From positions 3,841-25,245 of the forward strand of contig CYKH01001715.1 in assembly GCA_001460835.1 (NCBI GenBank): a DNA stretch of 21,405 nt, written 5' to 3'. This document shows, piece by piece, positions 16,664 through 21,405 of this stretch (positions within the stretch are counted from its first letter, which is position 1; each line of letters opens with the position of its first letter). The notes beneath the pieces were generated by a model. That model was not told the origin of the DNA. It did no database searches and saw nothing but the letters and a program-made list of their open reading frames with translations. Both the position numbers and the translations under genes were made by a program. Source of the DNA: Bodo saltans (lineage: Eukaryota; Euglenozoa; Kinetoplastea; Eubodonida; Bodonidae).

Positions 16664-18457
16664 ATGTCAGGAGAAGCCAGTCCATCGTCATCGTCAGTGC
16701 TTCTGAACGTGCGCACTTCACCGAACGATGCCGTGCCCCCCTCGAATGCCTCAGACCTTGCCATGATGGCGTGGCGCGATGTTGTGTCGCAGACCATCTC
16801 CCCCACCGCTCGTGCAGCCCTGCGAGACGCATCATCGTCCAGAAAATTGTCGAAGAAGCAGAGGCAACCTAGCAGCGCAGCACCGCGTTTGCCGTCGGTA
16901 GTCTGCAGTCCCATCGGACAGCAGGTGATTGTGGACGCAATGATGAGCGTGTTTCACAATGCTGTTCGTGCCACGCTTTCTCCCTCCTCACGAACCGATG
17001 AGCCCTCTTCCGATAGCGTGCCCCTGCTTCTGCCACGACCAAGCCTCTTCCTGGATGGTTGCAACACGGATCACCTTCCAGCAGCCCCAACCGCTCTATT
17101 CTCTCGCACCGTTGCTGGTGCTGCGCTGCCGTCATCATCGACATCGTTTCAACGCAGCGGCGATGACAAGTCGATACTATTCGTCCACCAAGGCGAGTAC
17201 GGATTTCTGGTGAGCAACAGCAACAACAACGACGACGCCAGTCATCGTAATGAAGATAAGGTACTCCCTTCTCCTAAGGCGTGGATCGCCAGTGTGGATG
17301 CTACTTCGTGCGTGGTAGTTGGCATTCGTTGCCACCATCCTGGACGTGGAGAGGAGGCGGTGGGCATGACGCACTTGGACATCGCTGGGCTTGGTGCGAT
17401 AGAGGTCCTTCGTGAGCTCCTACACGACATGGTGTTGCCTGCGTTGTTGTTGCTGTCGTTAAGGAAGAGCGATGAGGAGAAGCAGGAGGAGGGGAGCAGC
17501 GGTGTGCAACACCACCACAACGACTCGACAACAAAGAAGGTTCATGTTGTTGAGGTGGAGTGGTTTATTGTGGGGGGCATGCGGGATCGGAAGTATGCGT
17601 TGCCTATGTTGTCAGATCTGTCCTATTTCTTGACGCACGAACTGCAATCCTCGTACGACGTGCGGGTGGTCCCCACTTCAAACGAGGAGGATGCATCAGC
17701 AGCCGGTGAAAAGACCTCTTTTGACGCTGAGATCCAACGAGTGCCGGTGCTGCTTACACATGTGCTACGCCTGGACGGCGTGTGCGTCTGGGACATGAAT
17801 ACTGCAGAACAAACGTCACGTAATGGCCATGACACCCTGGACCGATGCTGTGTGTGGGGAATGCAGATCGCGTTAGGGGCTCATGGGCTTTGTCTCCCAT
17901 GTCATGTCGCTCCCGAGTCTCGTCGCGCCCCTGCTGATTCACTCAGAGATATCTTGTGCGGAGACTACCGACGACTGTCTCCTTCCATGGCCGACGATGC
18001 CGCCGTGGAGGTATACCGCGTGCAGCCAGCTGAGCCCTCAGCCGCGCGAATGATATCCTGGCCCGCCAACACGAGCCCTCATTGCGTTGGAGCAGCTGCC
18101 GACATGCTCCTCCAAACATCATCGACTCCGGTGGTGCGGCCTGGATTGTCATTTTTTTATGCGTTTGTGACAAAGTGCATTGAGGTGGTTGCCTCGTCGA
18201 ACACTATTGAACCACCACATCTGTATCTTCCCTTCATGATAGAAGTGGGGGCATGGGGTCAACCTCGAAGGATCCTCCCCCGGGAGCTCGGCAAGATGGA
18301 TGACAAGGAACTTTTACAATGGTCGACCACACCGCACTGTGAGCCACCAGACTTTGCATTGTACCTTCGAAGGAAAATGATCCTGCAGACGCTGCTTCGA
18401 GCGCATTCGGTGTTCGGATCAGAGGCTGGCACTATCGGGCCTCTGGTGCTCATTTGA
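16664..18457 (+). CDS. Protein N-terminal asparagine amidohydrolase-like (NTAN1 family), 597 aa
   Basis: NTAN1 converts an N-terminal Asn of a protein to Asp, a step of the Arg/N-degron pathway. Several passages match the human enzyme as I recall it. VDATSCVVVGIRCHH with MTHLDIAG (residues 211-245) corresponds to DDATTCHIVVLRH with LTHCDG and places Cys216 at the catalytic cysteine. VEWFIVGGMRDRK (about 298-310) corresponds to the EVHLVGGFSDDR passage. VWGMQIAL corresponds to IYGIAVNI. DDKELLQWSTTPHCEPPDF (546-564) corresponds to the C-terminal DDKQILENLSTSPLAEPPHF. The protein is nearly twice the usual length (about 310), with a disordered N-terminal ~100 residues and S/H/N/E-rich inserts between conserved blocks. 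The start is the first ATG after the splice acceptor. Identification rests on remembered motifs, not a search, and activity is inferred. Confidence 0.72.
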   Translation: MSGEASPSSSSVLLNVRTSPNDAVPPSNASDLAMMAWRDVVSQTISPTARAALRDASSSRKLSKKQRQPSSAAPRLPSVVCSPIGQQVIVDAMMSVFHNAVRATLSPSSRTDEPSSDSVPLLLPRPSLFLDGCNTDHLPAAPTALFSRTVAGAALPSSSTSFQRSGDDKSILFVHQGEYGFLVSNSNNNDDASHRNEDKVLPSPKAWIASVDATSCVVVGIRCHHPGRGEEAVGMTHLDIAGLGAIEVLRELLHDMVLPALLLLSLRKSDEEKQEEGSSGVQHHHNDSTTKKVHVVEVEWFIVGGMRDRKYALPMLSDLSYFLTHELQSSYDVRVVPTSNEEDASAAGEKTSFDAEIQRVPVLLTHVLRLDGVCVWDMNTAEQTSRNGHDTLDRCCVWGMQIALGAHGLCLPCHVAPESRRAPADSLRDILCGDYRRLSPSMADDAAVEVYRVQPAEPSAARMISWPANTSPHCVGAAADMLLQTSSTPVVRPGLSFFYAFVTKCIEVVASSNTIEPPHLYLPFMIEVGAWGQPRRILPRELGKMDDKELLQWSTTPHCEPPDFALYLRRKMILQTLLRAHSVFGSEAGTIGPLVLI

Positions 18458-18540
18458 CTGAGTAAGGCGCGCCAAACTTTGTTGTATTTTCTTAATGAAA
18501 ATGGAAGGACAAAGGGCTAATTCTCTTTGTTGCTTAATAT

Positions 18541-18616
18541 TTTTTCGTTCGTTTATTGTTTGCTTTCTGAATATTTTGCTCGCAGCTGTAATCCTGTTCC
18601 TTTTTTTGTCAATCAG
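18541..18616 (+). promoter_or_regulatory. Spliced-leader acceptor that fixes the start of the first amastin-like gene
   Basis: A long T-rich region ends with a run of T and then CAATCAG, with AG at 18615-18616. The open frame around it could start at 18495, but an mRNA spliced here would begin after that ATG, and its first AUG is 18639. The apparent hydrophobic N-terminus of the longer frame is then just the pyrimidine tract read as F, L, V and I codons. Confidence 0.65.
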
Positions 18617-18638
18617 CGTTCAAACGAGAGGAAAGGAA

Positions 18639-19595
18639 ATGATGAATGAATCGACTACATCGTTGAACCCAAGCAGTGGCGTTGCGAACATGTCACAGCT
18701 CCAACGACAACAACTACAACATCAGCGCAATAATGGGCAAGAGGCTCTGTCATCCTCGCAGATCGTCGATCGTGGTGATGGGACCAATGCAGGAGGTCGC
18801 TTGTCATCGACGCAACGCTCCGTTCAGGAAAGGCTGCAGCAGTGGGCTCCACAGACGTCGACGTTCTCCAAGCCGTTCCTCCGACTTCCAGCGTATCGAG
18901 GGGAATCTGGTTTGATGTTGTTTGCCATGGTTGTGGTGTTCGTGTTTGAGATTAGTGCTGCTGTGACACCGGTGTTCTTAATGAAGCAATCTTCAGTAGG
19001 GAGCGACGGAACATCGGCGTCGACCGAAATCACAGTGTACCACAACAAACTTCGCCTATGCCTCCTCCCATCCACTGGATTCACTCTTGAGACGTTTTCA
19101 GCGCCATCCATCGCGTCTTCCAGCTATGGCTGCAGCGACGAAGACTTTCCAGGCCGACTTTGTGATGCAATGACAAGTCGACTAGAGGCCGCTCAAGGGT
19201 TTGCTGTGGTGGCGATACTGATTGCACTCATTGGCATCATCAACTGCATCTTTGAGTTCCGTGGCACCGCCTTCATGACGCCGCTGCTCACTTATGTCCT
19301 TAGTGGATTCCTGTGGTGGATGTTATTCTTGCATTTTGTGCTAGATAGTGCCGTGTATGAAGAGAAGTTATGCCGCGGACGCAGTTTAAAGAGCTTGGGA
19401 TTTTCCTACCGGTCGGGATGGGTGTTAGGGTTTGTGAGTTGGCTTTGGCTGTCACTTTGTGTCTTAGTGTATTTCATCCGGAGGAGGACGATGCCGTTCA
19501 AGTACATCTTCGAAGAACCGACACCAGTTCGGCAACAGCAACAACAACAACAACCCCAGTACCAACAGCAGCAACAACCAGTGAGTCAAGTGTAG
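18639..19595 (+). CDS. Amastin-like four-TM membrane protein, 318 aa
   Basis: Starting at the ATG at 18639 (a second ATG follows directly), the protein has a ~85-residue S/Q/N-rich N-terminus and then four hydrophobic segments at about 91-114, 185-207, 213-235 and 258-281. The first loop is large and contains cysteines. The segment before TM2 (CDAMTSRLEAAQGFAVVAIL) has the AAxxFAxxxI pattern seen before TM2 in amastins. The C-terminal tail is Q-rich and ends PVSQV. Amastins are surface or vesicle-membrane proteins of kinetoplastids with unknown molecular activity. The topology also fits a generic claudin-like four-TM protein, so assignment to amastin proper is tentative. It lies directly upstream of a second protein of this type. 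Confidence 0.65.
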   Translation: MMNESTTSLNPSSGVANMSQLQRQQLQHQRNNGQEALSSSQIVDRGDGTNAGGRLSSTQRSVQERLQQWAPQTSTFSKPFLRLPAYRGESGLMLFAMVVVFVFEISAAVTPVFLMKQSSVGSDGTSASTEITVYHNKLRLCLLPSTGFTLETFSAPSIASSSYGCSDEDFPGRLCDAMTSRLEAAQGFAVVAILIALIGIINCIFEFRGTAFMTPLLTYVLSGFLWWMLFLHFVLDSAVYEEKLCRGRSLKSLGFSYRSGWVLGFVSWLWLSLCVLVYFIRRRTMPFKYIFEEPTPVRQQQQQQQPQYQQQQQPVSQV

Positions 19596-19982
19596 TAATT
19601 GCACCACACATCGACCACCTTGTAGAACTCCATCACCGAGCAGTTTACACACGTGGTTGTTTACGTTTGTCCCCTCACTTCTTTACCCACACAGCCCTCC
19701 TTACAGGTGTGTGGTCGTTTGCTACTTCTTGTCCAAAGTTTCAAAAGGTTTATTTTGCGACCTATCAAAAATCCATGACTTGTTTTTCCGCTCAATTTTT
19801 CTTCTTTTGCCTCCAATGTTGATGAGCTCAGCAGTAAAACATCGATCGGACAGAAAGAGAAGAAGGAATAGGAAGAGAGCAACCGGTCAGTTCAATTGTA
19901 TTTCCACAGTACTGTAGAACAATATCCCCCACAAACACACGAAGGACACACCCCCCACGACGAACACAAAAGACGAAGAAAG
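19596..19982 (+). promoter_or_regulatory. Intergenic region with spliced-leader acceptors for the second amastin-like gene
   Basis: No gene is seen in this 387-base gap. T/C-rich DNA at about 19785-19828 ends in AG at 19830-19831 and 19833-19834, and a further acceptor-like TTTCCACAG ends at 19909. The first ATG after the last one is 19983. Confidence 0.45.
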
Positions 19983-20696
19983 ATGGCGTTTAAACTGAAA
20001 CTCGAACTCCTCCTCTTTGTCATCCTGGAGTTCATCATTCTCATCCTCTTAGCAGTGGGCGCCCCGATGCCGGTCATGCAGTCGTACGACAACTCCGTGC
20101 AGTTCACGATGTGGGAAGAGCGCCTCATTCAGAATGCACAAACCACCGTAATTTCCCTCACAGACCTCAAAGATTGCGACTTCACGACAGAGAAGCTTCA
20201 GGCCATGGCGGCCTTCGCTATGATCAGCATTGCATTTTGTTTGCTTGGCATGGTCTTCACCATTTTGGACCTCCTCCATCGTCCTACCCATCGTTGGGCC
20301 ACTGAGGCGTTTGGGGCGCTAGTATGGGGAGCGACGCTGATCGTGTGGCCTGTTGGTTTGTCCGTATTCCGCACAGCAATGTGCGGTGGTAGTGGATTCG
20401 TGCCCAGCGATAACCAGTGGGTGCTAAAAGAGGCGTTTATCTTGTACACGGCATCGTGGGCACTGCTGACCTTCGCTGTGCCTGCCATGTGGCTCATCAA
20501 GCTGTACATCCGCCCAACGTACTGGTCCGACCCTGTGGTCTCTACCGGTGGCGATATTGAGCAGCAGCATGACGCTGCGGAAACAACAGTTCCAGTAGAA
20601 GCATTACGGCGAAAGAAGAGCAAGCGTAGTTTTATCGCTGACCGTTCACATGACGACCGTAACGTCGTCCAAAAATATGCAGACGAAAGCGCGTAG
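19983..20696 (+). CDS. Amastin-like four-TM membrane protein, 237 aa
   Basis: The start is the ATG at 19983; the frame is open to 19896 but without an earlier ATG. There are four hydrophobic segments at about residues 5-27, 74-96, 110-130 and 153-177. The first loop is about 45 residues and contains DLKDCDF just before TM2. TM2 begins LQAMAAFAMISI, close to the amastin AxAFAxISI signature, and the short basic N-terminus before TM1 is also amastin-like. The C-terminal ~55 residues are hydrophilic, charged and cytoplasmic by the usual topology, and lysine/arginine-rich near EALRRKKSKR. The match is better than for the gene upstream, and the two share only topology and the TM2 motif, so they are either an old duplication or independent members of the family. 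Confidence 0.75.
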   Translation: MAFKLKLELLLFVILEFIILILLAVGAPMPVMQSYDNSVQFTMWEERLIQNAQTTVISLTDLKDCDFTTEKLQAMAAFAMISIAFCLLGMVFTILDLLHRPTHRWATEAFGALVWGATLIVWPVGLSVFRTAMCGGSGFVPSDNQWVLKEAFILYTASWALLTFAVPAMWLIKLYIRPTYWSDPVVSTGGDIEQQHDAAETTVPVEALRRKKSKRSFIADRSHDDRNVVQKYADESA

Positions 20697-20719
20697 AGCA
20701 CACACACAAAAGCGCGTAG

Positions 20720-20760
<41 letters not shown>
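20686..20760. repeat. 23-base tandem duplication over the stop codon plus CA microsatellite
   Basis: The stretch beginning AAAGCGCGTAGAGCACACAC at 20686 recurs at 20709, offset 23. The second copy runs into a CA repeat that occupies 20722-20760 (about 19 units). The TAG stop of the second amastin-like gene lies in the first copy, so the duplication falls in its 3' UTR and does not change the protein. Confidence 0.9.
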
Positions 20761-20762
<2 letters not shown>

Positions 20763-21350
20763 TTTGTTTATTCAATGCCAAATGGAGAGGATTTTTTTTA
20801 AAAAGAAACACCCTTTCCAACTGGGATGTGCGTGAAACACACTTATGCAGACAATCCGGGCAGAATTTCTCTCTGCACCGTTCTCTCTCTGCATGATGTT
20901 CCGTTTTGTCGTGCGTCAAACCACCCTTCCCAGTAGTACGTTGTTCATTTTTTGTGTGCTCCAGCTGTGCGCAAAAGATCACGTCACATCGTGCGCGTGC
21001 GTCAAACCACCCTTCCCAGTAGTACGTTGTTCATTTTTTGTGTGCTCCAGCTGTGCGTGCGTCAAACCACCCTTCCCAGTAGTACGTTGTTCATTTTTTG
21101 TGTGCTCCAGCTGTGCGCAAAAGATCACGTCACATTTTACAAACAGGAGAGCGAAAAGCTGTTCGAACGCATTCAAAGCGATGTGCTGAGCTCTCTTGTT
21201 GTTGAACGCCGCCTTGTTGCGCTGATGATTCCATTCAGGCTCTCATGAAAGAAAACTCTCTCGACGTTGTCTCTTATCGTCTGACCTTTTAATTGTTGAT
21301 GTGCACAACAAGGAAGGATATTTGTACCGTTCGTTGTAACACCTATCGAG
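20697..21350 (+). promoter_or_regulatory. Intergenic region upstream of the last gene
   Basis: This 654-base gap holds the CA microsatellite, the triplicated module and, nearer the next gene, a T/C-rich stretch at about 21268-21300 followed by AG at 21311-21312. That AG is the closest acceptor to the ATG at 21351. No coding frame here looks real. Confidence 0.4.
20911..21138. repeat. Triplicated 60-base module in the intergenic region
   Basis: Three copies of a 60-base unit lie at 20911-20970, 20997-21056 and 21057-21116. They appear identical. The first is followed by a 26-base spacer (20971-20996) whose first ~18 bases recur after the third copy (21117-21134). So a longer unit was copied and the spacer was lost between copies 2 and 3. 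Each copy contains a T-rich tract ending in CTCCAG, which looks like a trans-splice acceptor. Short frames across the repeat are not regarded as genes. Confidence 0.93.
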
Positions 21351-21405
21351 ATGAGCGCAACCGAGCAGCAGGCTGAGGCCCAGCCCGTGGTGGCCGAGAC
21401 CCCTG
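21351..21405 (+). CDS. Start of a protein gene, cut by the right edge
   Basis: An ATG at 21351 opens MSATEQQAEAQPVVAETP and continues to the edge without a stop. It lies about 40 bases after a possible splice acceptor. The codons are strongly GC-ended, as in CFAP52, suggesting a well-expressed gene. The A/E/Q/P-rich N-terminus is too short and too generic to identify. Confidence 0.55.
   Translation, partial: MSATEQQAEAQPVVAETP

Noticed and set aside
20845-21248. Overlapping frames of 98-116 codons on both strands across the triplicated module
   Set aside because: They are repetitive, made by the 60-base unit itself, and lack splice-acceptor context of their own.
1-21405. tRNA genes, CRISPR arrays, insertion sequences or retroelements
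   Set aside because: I looked for tRNA-like T-loop motifs, spaced repeats and transposase or reverse-transcriptase motifs and saw none. Small RNAs without strong motifs cannot be excluded by eye.

Overview
The window looks like nuclear DNA of a kinetoplastid protist, most likely a free-living bodonid such as Bodo saltans rather than a parasite. All recognisable genes lie on the plus strand, without obvious introns, a few hundred bases apart. Nearly every start codon is preceded by a pyrimidine-rich tract ending in AG, as expected for spliced-leader trans-splicing of a polycistronic transcript. Amastin-like membrane genes, GC-rich third codon positions and Q/N/H/S/G/T-rich inserts fit the same assignment. 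The species is inferred, not proven.

Layout: (1) bases 1-1165, the 3' part of an LRR-like gene with two frame breaks, one caused by a 45-base direct repeat with a 46-base period. (2) 1527-4177, a large low-complexity protein gene broken into three frames by a 265-base and a 34-base tandem duplication. (3) 4442-5401, an unrecognised intact gene. (4) 5627-7393, a probable mitochondrial protein with HMG-box-like segments. (5) 7686-8150, a small unknown protein. (6) 8789-10219, an IQ-motif protein with a C-terminal C3HC4 RING finger and a frame-shifted 5' end. (7) 10392-11771, an EF-hand protein. (8) 12562-14451, CFAP52 (WDR16), an axonemal WD40 protein and the clearest identification here. (9) 15136-16485, a membrane-anchored class I methyltransferase-like protein. 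(10) 16664-18457, a divergent, enlarged N-terminal asparagine amidohydrolase (NTAN1-like). (11, 12) 18639-19595 and 19983-20696, two neighbouring amastin-like four-TM proteins. (13) 21351 to the right edge, the start of another gene, preceded by a CA microsatellite and a triplicated 60-base module that contains a splice-acceptor-like sequence.

The genes do not form a functional operon. In kinetoplastids neighbours share a transcript without needing a shared function. CFAP52 is a flagellar protein. The HMG-box-like protein probably acts in the mitochondrion, the two amastin-like proteins are membrane proteins, and NTAN1 and RING proteins belong to protein-turnover pathways.

The most unusual signal is a set of frame-changing tandem duplications and short-run length changes in three of the genes (1, 2 and 6). 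In each case the reading continues cleanly in another frame after the event. This is either sequencing or assembly error, recent gene decay, or something read in an unusual way. One duplication (2803-3321) contains AG|GT in both copies and could in principle act as a newly made cis-intron. Resequencing and cDNA would decide.
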